DNA of 64,000 bases from Hymenobacter sp. YC55 (GCF_029433095.1 NZ_JARNTX010000003.1:124001-188000); one strand, 5' to 3'. Shown: positions 36,218 through 45,790, counted from the first letter of the stretch. The notes: generated by a model from the sequence alone, not told the origin. Numbers and translations: made by a program.

Positions 36218-36844
36218 CTATCCCTGAGTTGGATTTTGCTGTTTCATCCTTTTTTCACTAAGCCGAGGTAAGGCAAAATAGATGTATAACAATAAAACAG
36301 GGATGATACTAAAAGGTACGCTCCACAAGCAAATGAGTAAGGCAGCAAGGTGCAGCGCAGGGGCAATGGCATATTCTTTTGTAAGTAGCCGAATGAGCCT
36401 TTTGTCTATATCGTCCTCCATAAGTTCACTGTTTCTAATTGCGTACCACCAGAGACAATTGTAAAAAAATGTCATTAACACCAATGTGCCATGGTATATC
36501 AGTGCTGCCGTTCGTTCGTCTGGTTTGCCTACATGAATTGCCAATAGGCCTGTGGTAAAGGATTGAAGTGTAACGAACAGCAAAAACAAGATATTTAATA
36601 TAAGCAGGTACTGATCCGTCTTCTTAATGTAAATAAACATATTGTGATGGTTGGACCAGGCAATGCATATAAACAGGAAAGACGCAGCGAATGCCGCATA
36701 ATGAGGCCATTGTTTCACAATCTCTTGCAACAAGCCCGTTTCGGTTTCAGGTTTAGGCAGTTCGGTAGCAAGCAGTGTTGCCGCTATAGCTAAAACGGCA
36801 TCGCTAAAATATTCGAGCCGATCCGTTGGTCGATGATTGTGCAT
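36218..36844 (-). CDS. TMEM175/DUF1211 family membrane protein
   Basis: A 208-residue protein with six membrane helices. It has the family signature RLEYFSDAVLAIAATLL in helix 1 (RxxxFSDAVxAIxxTLL), which lines the pore in bacterial TMEM175 potassium channels; those act as tetramers in the inner membrane. The soluble ends are short. The gene is clearly A+T-richer than the host and is the first of the block extending to 45790. K+ selectivity is expected from the family but not readable here. Confidence 0.88.
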   Translation of the reverse strand: MHNHRPTDRLEYFSDAVLAIAATLLATELPKPETETGLLQEIVKQWPHYAAFAASFLFICIAWSNHHNMFIYIKKTDQYLLILNILFLLFVTLQSFTTGLLAIHVGKPDERTAALIYHGTLVLMTFFYNCLWWYAIRNSELMEDDIDKRLIRLLTKEYAIAPALHLAALLICLWSVPFSIIPVLLLYIYFALPRLSEKRMKQQNPTQG

Positions 36845-36928
36845 AAGAACGGTTTAAAATTCAACAGTACTATTCCCACAACATCTTCATTGGTTTCTTC
36901 TCCTTTCCGGATTTGACTCATGGCAGTT

Positions 36929-36971
36929 ACCATAGAGTTCCTGCTTGCAAAGCTTGTAGGAACTCTATGGT
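36929..36971 (-). terminator. 14-bp perfect hairpin
   Basis: ACCATAGAGTTCCT pairs perfectly with AGGAACTCTATGGT across a 15-nt loop. It is 80 bp downstream of the alcohol dehydrogenase stop on the minus strand and upstream of the TMEM175 gene, so it separates the two transcripts. No T-run. Confidence 0.55.
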
Positions 36972-37050
36972 ACTGTTATAGGCCACCAGTGCTCATAACC
37001 TGGGAGAAAAGCATTCTAAACTCTCTGCTTAAATAAAATACTGACTTACT

Positions 37051-38226
37051 TCATCCGGCCGGAGCAAATACCGAACGCATGTTATTGTTTGCTTTTTCTT
37101 TAAACATCATATACCCTTCCTGTCCCTGATCCAGAGATAATTTGTGGGTGAGCAAATAGGCTGGGTCTACTTCTCCGCGGGCTACAATATCCAGCAGTTT
37201 AGGAATGTATCGTTGGCCGAACTGCTGACCCATCCGGAAAGTCAGGCCTTTGTTCATGGCCGCTCCCATCGGGAATTTATCAATAAAGCCTCCGTATACC
37301 CCAATAATAGATAATGTTCCGCCTTTGCGGCACGCCATAATTGCCTGCCGGAGCACGGCAGGTCTGTCGTTCTGCAGCCGGGCATATTGCTTGGCATAAT
37401 CATACACCTTTTCAATTCCGGTACTGTTAGCTTCCATGCCCACGCAATCAATGCAGCGGTCCGGACCACGGCCACCGGTCATTTCTTTCAAGGCCTCCAA
37501 TACATCCACTTCTTTGAAGTTTAGCACTTCGGCCTTTGCCCTCGTACGCGCTTGCTCCAGCCGATACGGATACTGGTCAATAGCGATTACCCGGCCGGCT
37601 CCCAGCAGCCAGGCGCTATGCATGGCCATCAGGCCAACGCCGCCGCAACCCCATACCACCACGGTGTCGCCCGGTTCAATACCAGCGAAATCAGCGGCCA
37701 TATACCCAGTAGGGAAGGCATCAGAAGTAAATAAGGCGGATTCGTTACGTACCCCGTCTGGCACTTTAAAACAAGTATTTTCGGCAAAAGGGACCCGGGT
37801 ATACTCCGCGTGGCTGCCGGCGTAACCTCCCAAAGCGTGAGAATAACCAAAAATGCCGGCTACCGGGTAGCCGTACGCTTTCTCGCTCCATTCGGGTTCG
37901 GCATTTGAATTATCACACAACGAGTATTCCTCACGATGACAGAACTCACACCCTCCGCAAGCTAAAACGGAGCACACCACCACCCGGTCGCCTTTCTTCA
38001 GATTTTTTACTTCCGGGCCAACTTCTACGATTTCGCCCATAAACTCATGGCCAATAATATCGCCGGACCGCATGGCGGGTATATAGCCCCCCAGCAGGTG
38101 CAAATCGGAGCCGCATACCGACGATAAAATAACGCGCACAATAGCGTCACGAGGATTCAAAATAGTAGGATCGGGCACCCGCTCCGTACTCACTTTGTTA
38201 ATCCCTTCCCAGCAGATTGCTTTCAT
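37051..38226 (-). CDS. Zinc-dependent alcohol dehydrogenase (formaldehyde dehydrogenase-like)
   Basis: A 391-residue medium-chain dehydrogenase. Catalytic zinc ligands: CGSDLH (Cys near residue 39) and GHEFMGEIVE (His/Glu near 62). The structural-zinc lobe reads CGGCEFCHREEYSLC (near 93-107). The NAD(P) fold is VVWGCGGVGLMAMHSAWLLG (near 187). Sequence and length match the glutathione-independent FDH-like or threonine dehydrogenase-like group. It is paralogous to the gene at 39901 in the same island. It is 32 bp downstream of the SRPBCC gene and probably in one unit with it. Likely role: oxidation or reduction of small aldehydes under stress (inference). Confidence 0.9.
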   Translation of the reverse strand: MKAICWEGINKVSTERVPDPTILNPRDAIVRVILSSVCGSDLHLLGGYIPAMRSGDIIGHEFMGEIVEVGPEVKNLKKGDRVVVCSVLACGGCEFCHREEYSLCDNSNAEPEWSEKAYGYPVAGIFGYSHALGGYAGSHAEYTRVPFAENTCFKVPDGVRNESALFTSDAFPTGYMAADFAGIEPGDTVVVWGCGGVGLMAMHSAWLLGAGRVIAIDQYPYRLEQARTRAKAEVLNFKEVDVLEALKEMTGGRGPDRCIDCVGMEANSTGIEKVYDYAKQYARLQNDRPAVLRQAIMACRKGGTLSIIGVYGGFIDKFPMGAAMNKGLTFRMGQQFGQRYIPKLLDIVARGEVDPAYLLTHKLSLDQGQEGYMMFKEKANNNMRSVFAPAG

Positions 38227-38258
38227 CGTTTGCTTATTTAGGGTTAGAAAATTTATTT

Positions 38259-39038
38259 CTAGTAGTTCTCCTCTTTGCGACCGGAGGGTTGGCCAATAAT
38301 GGTTGGGATTTCTCCTGCTTCCAGCAGACGCTTAAATCGGCGAAGATCCTGTTTAACCAATTCCTTAAATGCTGGATTCAGGAATTTGGCGGCTAGCTTC
38401 CCGGCAGCTCCTGCTGGCGGTTGGTAAGAAATGGTAGCTTGCACCACGGTGCCCCGGTTGGAGGGAGCATCCGTAAAACGGACTTCACCGGAATTTTCAA
38501 CTTCAGAGTTAGGCAGGGAGCGCCAGGCTATCAGGCTATTTTCCTTCTCCCGGTCGATTTCGGCCTCCCACTCTATTGTACTGAGCTTCTCTTTGTAGAT
38601 AATATTTTTGGGAATCTTGGCTACCCAATGTGAACGTCTGGGACCTGTTTGCTTCACATCTTCCAGGTATTGCATAAACCTGGGTAGGTTTTCGAGCTGG
38701 CGCCAAAATTGGTACACCTCCTGGCGTGGTTTCAGTATGGTAACGCTTGAAGTGACTTCGAATCCTTCAGTTTTAGGTGGAGCCGTATCTAGGTGCAGGG
38801 CCTTATTAACCAGGCAGAAACCAGAAGCTCCCCGCAGTACCAGGTAACCGCCCGCGGTGGTTAAGCTTTTTCCGAGAGGAGATTGTTTTCTACTCCATCC
38901 GTAATAGGTTAAAGCCGCACCACCCAAAACCGATAGCACTCTGCCAGTTGTTCCTACATTGGTAAAGTCCTTCGCTTGCCGCTGCCTGACAGATTTGTTT
39001 GAATTTGGCGGAACTAAGGTTTTAAGTGCATTAGCCAT
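38259..39038 (-). CDS. SRPBCC (cyclase/dehydrase-like) protein with membrane N-terminus
   Basis: A 259-residue protein. Residues 25-80 contain two hydrophobic segments with Gly-rich turns (VLSVLGGAALTYYGWS, AGGYLVLRGASGFCL), resembling DUF2892-type domains. Residues 95-240 form an SRPBCC/START-like lipid-binding fold with the characteristic start SVTILKPRQEVYQFWRQLENLPRFM and WVAKIP, WEAEID strands. The combination, next to a zinc alcohol dehydrogenase and a YciE-like protein, recurs in stress-related clusters of bacteria as I recall. It probably binds a hydrophobic ligand at the membrane. Confidence 0.8.
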   Translation of the reverse strand: MANALKTLVPPNSNKSVRQRQAKDFTNVGTTGRVLSVLGGAALTYYGWSRKQSPLGKSLTTAGGYLVLRGASGFCLVNKALHLDTAPPKTEGFEVTSSVTILKPRQEVYQFWRQLENLPRFMQYLEDVKQTGPRRSHWVAKIPKNIIYKEKLSTIEWEAEIDREKENSLIAWRSLPNSEVENSGEVRFTDAPSNRGTVVQATISYQPPAGAAGKLAAKFLNPAFKELVKQDLRRFKRLLEAGEIPTIIGQPSGRKEENY

Positions 39039-39147
39039 GGTGTTTTAAAATTTAACATGATTTAAAAACTGTCAGAAGACGATTAAAAAAGAGGGGCCAG
39101 TAATCAGCCTTGAGTGGATGCCGTTAAAGCTGATATTATTGTAAAGC

Positions 39148-39654
39148 TTACTGCTTGACTGCCTCCGCCGACTTAGGATTGATATTTCTTTTGGCTAATT
39201 CATTCAACCGGGTATCGGTGGCTTTTTCTTCCGCCAGAGTTTGCCGGAGTAAATCGGCTATCGATTGCAAGCCTAATTCCTCAGCATAATAAGCAGCTGC
39301 ACCGTATCCTGCTATTTCGTAATGCTCCACCTTTTGTACACCCGCAATAATGGCGGCATCCAGGGTGTCTGGATGGCTATCTTTATGAAAAACCTTTTCC
39401 CCTTCAGCGATTAAGCCCTTCAAGCTAGGATTACCATCTCCTTCGGGCGAAATATTGAGCAGCCGGGCCGCTTGCTCCAGGCGTTGTTTTTGGATCTGAG
39501 TTTCTTCCAGGTGCTGGCTAAGAGCCGCCTTTAAAGCTTCATTAGTAGACTTCTGAATTATTCGGGGCAGAGCGGCAATAATAAGTTTTTCCCCTTCGTG
39601 CAAAACTTGTATTTCATGGCCCAGTAAATCGGACAAATCTTTTAACTCTTTCAT
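39148..39654 (-). CDS. YciE-like ferritin-fold protein (DUF892)
   Basis: A 168-residue four-helix protein of the DUF892/YciE family: LSDLLGHEIQVLHEGEKLIIAALPRI (helix 1), LSQHLEETQIQKQRLEQ (helix 2), IAGVQKVEHYEIAGYGAAAYYAEELG (helix 3) and LRQTLAEEKATDTRLNELA (helix 4). His and Glu residues at helix centres are placed as in dimetal ferritin-like proteins. Members are induced by salt, osmotic and stationary-phase stress. The frame opens at 39726, but the ATG at 39654 (MKELKDLSDLL) fits the family. Neighbours fit a general stress cluster. Confidence 0.88.
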   Translation of the reverse strand: MKELKDLSDLLGHEIQVLHEGEKLIIAALPRIIQKSTNEALKAALSQHLEETQIQKQRLEQAARLLNISPEGDGNPSLKGLIAEGEKVFHKDSHPDTLDAAIIAGVQKVEHYEIAGYGAAAYYAEELGLQSIADLLRQTLAEEKATDTRLNELAKRNINPKSAEAVKQ

Positions 39655-39724
39655 GGATTTAAAATTAAAACCGTGAAATAAGCATGCTTCTCTGGCACAA
39701 ATAATTAACAGCAGGCACTGCCTC

Positions 39725-39794
39725 ATTCTTCTATTTAATTGGTAGAGAGGCTCTCATTTTTAGAGCGCGCTTCTCTACCAATCAAATGGAAGAA
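39725..39794 (-). promoter_or_regulatory. 24-bp hairpin between ADH and YciE-like genes
   Basis: ATTCTTCTATTTAATTGGTA plus GAGA (39725-39748) pairs with 39771-39794 at 22 of 24 positions; the other two are G-U compatible on one strand. It is 70 bp upstream of the YciE-like start and 107 bp after the dehydrogenase stop, so it may terminate one gene or regulate the next. Confidence 0.5.
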
Positions 39795-39900
39795 TCTGGT
39801 ATTCTGTTAACCTAAAAGAAGTGGTTGCTTAACCTTAAATGAAAATGGTATTTAATACCTGACAGCTGTGGACTGTGGGCCACCGACCATGAAGGAACCC

Positions 39901-41061
39901 CTAGGGCTTCAGTACTACCTTCACGCAGTTGTCTTCTTTATCGTTAAAAATCTGGTACATCCGGGCGGCCTCGCTGAGCGGGACCCGGTGGGTGATTACG
40001 TCATCCAGGGTTACTTTGCCTTCGGCTACCAGGGTAATCAGGTGGTCAATATATTTTTGTACCCAGGCCTGACCGCCCCGAAGCGTAAAGTTCTTTTCCC
40101 ACCATTTCTGCACGGGGAATTTATCATACGGGTAGCCATAGGCACCTACTACTGATACCTTGCCGCCTCGCCGTACGGCATCAATACAATTTTCCAGCAC
40201 CTTGTCGCTGCCTTTTTGGGCATGTAATACATTGGCCGCTTTTTCCAGCGTGGTTCTATCTGCTTCCATGCCTACGGCATCAATACATACGTCGGCGCCA
40301 TAGCCACCGGTCATTTCCACAATGGCTTTTACCGCGTCTACACTATGCGCATTGATGGTTTCGGAACCAGCGGTTTCGCGGGCTTTCGCCAGCCGGTAAT
40401 CATAAATATCCACTCCAATTACCCGCTTAGCGCCATGAAGCCAGGCCGCTTTTTGGGCCATTATACCTACCGGACCACAACCAAATACTACTACTGTTTC
40501 GCCAGGCGACACGTTTGCCCACTCGCAGGCAGCCCAACCCGTAGAGAAAATATCGGTTAGGAAAAGTATTTTTTCGTCCGGAATACCATCCGGAACTATC
40601 CGCGGATTGTAATCGGCGTAACGTACCCGGGCAAATTCAGCCTGGCCACCGTTTTTATCGCCGTAGGTGGCGGTGAAACCATATAACTGGCCGCCGCCGT
40701 GCGCTTTGGCCAAATTACCATCCTGGCTATAGTTCGTTTCGTTGGAGTTTTCACAGTGGGTGGCTAAATCATGCTGGCAAAACATGCAATGCCCGCAACC
40801 AATAGGAAACGGTACAATTACCCGGTCGCCTTTTTTTAATTTGGACACACTGCTGCCTACTTCTTCCACAATACCCATAAACTCGTGGCCAAGAACTAAA
40901 TCATGCGGTTGGGGCATGAAGCCGTTGTAAATGTGGAGATCCGAACCACAAATGGCCGTAGAAGTTATGCGAACGATGGCATCGGTTGGTTCCTCAATCT
41001 TAGGATCCTCAACATTATCGACACTAACATCTTTGGGTTTGTGAAATACCAAGGCTTTCAT
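39901..41061 (-). CDS. Zinc-dependent alcohol dehydrogenase (second paralogue)
   Basis: A 386-residue medium-chain dehydrogenase. Catalytic zinc site CGSDLHIYNG (Cys near 38) and GHEFMGIVEEVG (near 60). Structural zinc lobe CGHCMFCQHDLATHC (near 92-106). Cofactor fold VVFGCGPVGIMAQKAAWLHG (near 186), and GADVCIDAVGMEAD. It shares its plan with the gene at 37051, so the two dehydrogenases flank the SRPBCC and YciE-like genes. Substrate is probably a small alcohol or aldehyde; the two may differ in specificity. It is A+T-rich like the rest of the block. Confidence 0.9.
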   Translation of the reverse strand: MKALVFHKPKDVSVDNVEDPKIEEPTDAIVRITSTAICGSDLHIYNGFMPQPHDLVLGHEFMGIVEEVGSSVSKLKKGDRVIVPFPIGCGHCMFCQHDLATHCENSNETNYSQDGNLAKAHGGGQLYGFTATYGDKNGGQAEFARVRYADYNPRIVPDGIPDEKILFLTDIFSTGWAACEWANVSPGETVVVFGCGPVGIMAQKAAWLHGAKRVIGVDIYDYRLAKARETAGSETINAHSVDAVKAIVEMTGGYGADVCIDAVGMEADRTTLEKAANVLHAQKGSDKVLENCIDAVRRGGKVSVVGAYGYPYDKFPVQKWWEKNFTLRGGQAWVQKYIDHLITLVAEGKVTLDDVITHRVPLSEAARMYQIFNDKEDNCVKVVLKP

Positions 41062-41379
41062 AGGTAGATGGGTTAAGAATGAAACCAGTAAGGAGGAGAT
41101 GATAGGGAAGGAAACGCTGGAAAAGTTTGGAGCGTTTTACTGATTTATTCTCTATGAAAACACGGAGAAATGGCAGAAACCACTTAAAGCCGGGAGGAAT
41201 GCACGGATATTTGCACCAGAAATGGCACTATTTAAAGTATAATTTACTTAAAATGGTATTAGGCAAACTTATTCAAAGCTTGCATTGATAAGCAATTTTA
41301 GGATTGTTGCGGGTTATACTTATAAGCAACCCCTAACTTTTATAGCCTAAAAAATATGGATTTTAGATTACTAGTCAGG
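41062..41379. other. Gene-free stretch upstream of the second ADH
   Basis: About 320 bp, A+T-rich. A short hairpin AAACGCT / AGCGTTT (41112-41137) could end the response-regulator transcript. No gene is seen. Confidence 0.35.
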
Positions 41380-42036
41380 TTATTTAAGTAAATGATGGGT
41401 TGCTGCGTAAGCAATAAGAGAAGCGGTATTTTTGGAATCAGTTTTTTCGAGCAAATGCTGACGGTGACTTTCGATAGTCCGTTTACTAGTGAAAAGTTTT
41501 TCCGCCATTTGGGTAGTGGTTAAACCCTGAGCAATTAGGCTAAGGATTTCCAGCTCCCGCTTAGTGAGATTACTTTCTGGTGTTTCCTCGGGCATGGGCA
41601 TCTTACTACCCCCCAATGGTAATTTCCCGAGTAGCTTTAAGGAAATGTGAGTACCTATATACACCTCGCCCCCAGCCGTTATTTGAATTGCCCGAACCAG
41701 CTCTTTGCGGCTTACTGTTTTAGTCAGGTACCCGTTTGCTCCCGCTTGTATGGCTTCCACTACAAACCGTTCATCTTCCAGCATTGAAAGGATGAGTACT
41801 TTCACCAACGGGTGCTGCTGCTTGAGTTGACGTGTGGCTTGTAAACCATCCATATCCGGCATACTTATATCCATTAGCACTACATCTACCTCTACTTCGC
41901 TAAGAAGCTGAACCAAATCAGTTCCTGATTCCACCTCGCCTACCAGGCTTATACCGGCCTCCGGAGAATGATTCAGCATAGTTCTTAAACCTTCTCTTAC
42001 CAAAGGGTGATCATCGGCAACAGCTACTCTTATCAT
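41380..42036 (-). CDS. NarL/LuxR-type response regulator
   Basis: A 218-residue regulator. The receiver domain (residues 3-120) has DDH at 8-10, the phosphoacceptor Asp56 in VVLMDISMPD, and the conserved Lys in YLTKTVSRKE. The LuxR-type helix-turn-helix (about 152-210) reads LTKRELEILSLIAQGLTTTQMAEKLFTSKRTIESHRQHLL. It is 240 bp downstream of the multi-PAS kinase on the same strand. That kinase is of the HisKA_3 type that normally pairs with NarL regulators, so they form a likely system controlling the stress genes of this island. Confidence 0.92.
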   Translation of the reverse strand: MIRVAVADDHPLVREGLRTMLNHSPEAGISLVGEVESGTDLVQLLSEVEVDVVLMDISMPDMDGLQATRQLKQQHPLVKVLILSMLEDERFVVEAIQAGANGYLTKTVSRKELVRAIQITAGGEVYIGTHISLKLLGKLPLGGSKMPMPEETPESNLTKRELEILSLIAQGLTTTQMAEKLFTSKRTIESHRQHLLEKTDSKNTASLIAYAATHHLLK

Positions 42037-42277
42037 AAGGAGTACAATTTTAAATATTCCTGAAAATCACCATGTAGTAAGTGCTAGGCAGTAAGGTACA
42101 AGTATTAACAAGGCATTAGATGTGACCAGTAATTAACTCGCAGAAAACAGGCGTGCTAACGGGTCTTTTCTTGGTCACGGTAATGCATAAAATTAGGTGC
42201 CTTCCGTTACTCAACTACTGCCTTTTATGATTTACGATGCTGCTAAATACTAGCCCTCTTATTTTAAATACATTTTA

Positions 42278-45200
42278 TTAAACACCTTCTAATTTATGTG
42301 CTCCAGGATGGTTATTTCTATTGGGTAATTCAATAGAAATGGTTGTTCCGGGGCCTGAAGATTGAATTTGTAAAGTTCCGTTTAATAGTTTCACCCGGTC
42401 ACCGATTCCTATTAAACCCATTCCCTTACCTGAAAGTGGGTTCGCCTTAAATCCTTTACCGTTGTCCTGAGATAATATTAAAATGCCACTATTTTCTTCC
42501 AACACTGTTATAGATGCAATGGTAGCATGTGCATGTTTAACAATGTTATTAAGCAGTTCCTGAACAATCCGGTAAATAGCCGTTTGGAAGTGTCTTTCTA
42601 AAACCGATTTAATTTCAACTTGGCAATTCACCAGGAAGTTTTTACAACTTAATTGTTTGCATATATCCACCAGAACAGCAGATAATCCAAAAGTTTCCAG
42701 CACGGTTGGGGTAAGTTCGTGGGAGATGGTTTGGGTAAGTTCAATGGCATTAGTCAATAACTGATCTGTTCTTTGCCAGAAGGCCATTGTTTGGGCAGCA
42801 CTGGATAAAGACTCTTCTGGGTTGAGCAGGTCTAATTGCATCTTAACGGCAAAAAGGACTTGCCCTAAGCCATTATGCAAACTTTCGGCTATCCGTTTTT
42901 TCTCTCTTTCTTCCGCTTCTAAAATGGCATGCAGCAATTCTTGTTGGTTCTGGAGTTCCCATTGCAGGCGTTGCTCTTCCAGTTTTTTGCGTTCTGTAAT
43001 ATCTTGGAAAGTTAGTACTACACCATCCCCCATTTTTACAACTATAAAATGGAACCAATGGTGGAAATCTTCATAAGGATACCAAACTTCAAACTGAGTG
43101 GTTTGTCCACTTTCGTTCACTTGTTTCATCTTGTCAAAGATCCCAGCTGGTTCCGTTCCCGGATATTCATCTGTTAGTCGCTTGCCCACCAGATCTTTTT
43201 TCCGTAGAAAGTTATCGGTTACCTGATTTGTAAGAATCCACTCAAAATCTAAAAGCTGGTTTTCCTCATCGCGTATGGCTTTAAAAGCCTGGATGCCATT
43301 GATGGAAGCATCAACAACAGCTTTGAGCAGCTGCCTGTTCGCTAGTAACCCTTGTTCGGCAATAACCTTTTCGTGGATGTCCGTTACCGTACCTGCCCAA
43401 AAAGTGATGTTGCCGGTGTGGTCTCTTACGGGTTGGGCAATGACCAACTGCCAGTGATAGGCGCCATCCCAACGGCGCATAAGAGACTGTTTCCGGTATT
43501 CTTTCTCTGAGGCAATGGCTGTTTTCCATTCCAGTTCTACCTGGGCACGTTCCGCCTCCTGATAGATCTGCTTCCAACCATAAGCTTTCATCTGCTTGAA
43601 AGTAAGCCCGGTATAATCGTAGGTTCTTTGGTTATAGTAGGTACTGCTCCCATCAATTGAGGCAATCCAAGCCATCTGAGGCAGCGAATCAATAAATTTC
43701 CGTAACCGTTCTTCGCTCTCCCGCCGTTCAACTTCAGCTCTTTTGATGGGAGTTATATCAGTGTTCCAAATCAGGATACCATCGTTTATTTTCTCGTAGT
43801 GCTGCTCAAACCAGCCATCTACATCATCGGCATGGTATTCTTCCAATTGTTGAACAGTTTCACCGGTTTCCATCACCCGGAGTAAACACTCCCACACACT
43901 TGTATTTTTTATAGAAGGAAACAAGGCAAGAACCGTGTTACCTACCATTTGCTCCTTCGAGATATTAGCGTACCTGGCCTGTACCGGATTAACTATGAGG
44001 TAACGAAAATCAGTAAGCTGTTCCTCTTCGTCCCGAATAGCCGCTAGTAGCGCCATGCCGCCAAAAGCCGTATCTACAATGGTTTGCAGTAATGCAGCTT
44101 TTCCGGTTAATTCCGCTTCCGCTTTTTTCCGGTTGGTTATATCCGTCCAGGTGACAATTAGCCCATCCCTAAACGGCACCGCCATGGTTTGAAACCAGGC
44201 AGCAAAATCTTTATACTGATCAAAGTGCTCATAATCCAAAATTTGCCTGGTCTCTACTACTTTCCTGAACTGGTCAAACATGCCGGTTTGTTTAAGCTCC
44301 GGGTAAGTGGCTAGCCAGTTATGCCCCCGCAAGTCCGTTCGCCCGGCGTAACGCGCCGTGGTATGATTCACTAGTAACCATTCAAAGTCTGTTATTTCCC
44401 CGGTGTCATTTCGCACCGTTTGGAATACTTCTATGCCGTTTAGCGAAGCATTGAAGGTAGCTTCCAGTAAATCTTTGGTTTTCTGTATTTCTTTTTCTGC
44501 CCGTTTCTTTTCAGTGATGTCCTGGACCGTTCCTATTATTTTGATGGCATTACCGGCTTCATCACAAACTATCTTTCCATTACTAAAAATGTAGCGCATC
44601 TCACCATCAGGCCGGTAAATTCGACGCGTGTATTGGTAGGGTTGTTTCACCTGAACAGCCTTATCAATTATTGCCCGTATCTGGGCGGTATCTGCCGGAT
44701 GGGATATTGAATCCAAAAAATTCAGATCCGGGACAAGGCTTTGCGGTTCCAGCCCAAGTAACTGGTACATATTATCCGAAAATCGGAATTTCATGGTAGC
44801 CAAATCTCCTTCATAACCACCCGTTTGCCCTATTGCTTCGGCTTCCCGTAACAAGGCTTCGCTAGCCTGGATTTTTTCCTGAGCCATCACCTGGCTGGTA
44901 ATATCCTGAATGGTTCCGTATACTTTCAGCGGCTTCCCTTGGGCATCGGGGGTTAAAATGGTTCTCCGGTGAACGTGACGAACGGTGCCATTACGCCAAA
45001 TTATCCGGTGAATTAAGTCTAAGGGTTCCTGGAAGGTTTGTGCCTGCCAAATGCGTTGCCGTACAATATCCTGCTCTTCCGGATGCGAAAAGGCAATTAA
45101 CTTTTCAACTGTTATTTCCTCACTCTGAGGTTCTAAACCGTGAATACGATAAAATTCATCCGAACAATTAATAATTTCTTCACTATAATTCCGCTCAAAG

Positions 45201-45790
45201 CTGCCGATATGCCCCAGAGACTGTGCTTCTTTTAACTTACGGTGTTCTTCTTCCAGTTTTTCGTAAGCCAGTTTAACTTTCTCCTGCTCATGGTACCACA
45301 ACAGTTGACTTTCATTAGCAATTGCTTTGGTGTCTTCTTCCTGCTTGGTCAGGGTTTCCAGTTTGTGGCGTTGCTGGATTAATTCAGTAACATCTTCTAC
45401 CTTATGTAAAACATAAAGCACTTCTCCCTTCTCATTTAGTACCGGAGTGTTTAAGGGGTTCCAGTAACGTTCCAGCTTTAGATTAGGCTTCTCCGGAACT
45501 GTTAAGGCGAAGCGCTGCACTGGCATTCTATCTGGCTTTTTCGTTTTCAGTACCCTTTGAAGAGATTGTTTTAGATGCCGGAGAGTTTCCGCTTCCGGCT
45601 GACCATCCTGGCCGGTAAATACTTCAAAAAGAAGGTTACCCACTAACTGTTCTCTGCTTGTAAGGGTAGATGTGATAAAGCCATCCGTAACGGCTTGGAT
45701 AACAAAGCTTGGGGACAATACTAGGTAGCAGTCCGGCAGGGCTTCGAAAACCTGAGGCAGGTTCAAAGAAAAATCGGAAGAGGAATGCAT
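42278..45790 (-). CDS. Multi-PAS HisKA_3 sensor histidine kinase
   Basis: A 1170-residue soluble kinase with no membrane segment. At least six tandem PAS domains, several with PAC tails, fill residues 10-930 (for example LGHIGSFERN, SLPQMAWIASIDGSSTYYNQRT, and repeated NGIEVFQTVRND/NGIQAFKAIRDE-type blocks that look internally duplicated). The kinase core starts with the HisKA_3 dimerisation helix AEEREKKRIAESLHNGLGQVL (His near residue 970), and HATPase_c follows (VQELLNNIVKHAHA, LSQDNGKGF, GMGLIGIGDRV). Its partner is most likely the NarL-type regulator at 41380. Redox, light or small-ligand input via PAS is possible; the signal is unknown. Confidence 0.92.
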   Translation of the reverse strand: MHSSSDFSLNLPQVFEALPDCYLVLSPSFVIQAVTDGFITSTLTSREQLVGNLLFEVFTGQDGQPEAETLRHLKQSLQRVLKTKKPDRMPVQRFALTVPEKPNLKLERYWNPLNTPVLNEKGEVLYVLHKVEDVTELIQQRHKLETLTKQEEDTKAIANESQLLWYHEQEKVKLAYEKLEEEHRKLKEAQSLGHIGSFERNYSEEIINCSDEFYRIHGLEPQSEEITVEKLIAFSHPEEQDIVRQRIWQAQTFQEPLDLIHRIIWRNGTVRHVHRRTILTPDAQGKPLKVYGTIQDITSQVMAQEKIQASEALLREAEAIGQTGGYEGDLATMKFRFSDNMYQLLGLEPQSLVPDLNFLDSISHPADTAQIRAIIDKAVQVKQPYQYTRRIYRPDGEMRYIFSNGKIVCDEAGNAIKIIGTVQDITEKKRAEKEIQKTKDLLEATFNASLNGIEVFQTVRNDTGEITDFEWLLVNHTTARYAGRTDLRGHNWLATYPELKQTGMFDQFRKVVETRQILDYEHFDQYKDFAAWFQTMAVPFRDGLIVTWTDITNRKKAEAELTGKAALLQTIVDTAFGGMALLAAIRDEEEQLTDFRYLIVNPVQARYANISKEQMVGNTVLALFPSIKNTSVWECLLRVMETGETVQQLEEYHADDVDGWFEQHYEKINDGILIWNTDITPIKRAEVERRESEERLRKFIDSLPQMAWIASIDGSSTYYNQRTYDYTGLTFKQMKAYGWKQIYQEAERAQVELEWKTAIASEKEYRKQSLMRRWDGAYHWQLVIAQPVRDHTGNITFWAGTVTDIHEKVIAEQGLLANRQLLKAVVDASINGIQAFKAIRDEENQLLDFEWILTNQVTDNFLRKKDLVGKRLTDEYPGTEPAGIFDKMKQVNESGQTTQFEVWYPYEDFHHWFHFIVVKMGDGVVLTFQDITERKKLEEQRLQWELQNQQELLHAILEAEEREKKRIAESLHNGLGQVLFAVKMQLDLLNPEESLSSAAQTMAFWQRTDQLLTNAIELTQTISHELTPTVLETFGLSAVLVDICKQLSCKNFLVNCQVEIKSVLERHFQTAIYRIVQELLNNIVKHAHATIASITVLEENSGILILSQDNGKGFKANPLSGKGMGLIGIGDRVKLLNGTLQIQSSGPGTTISIELPNRNNHPGAHKLEGV

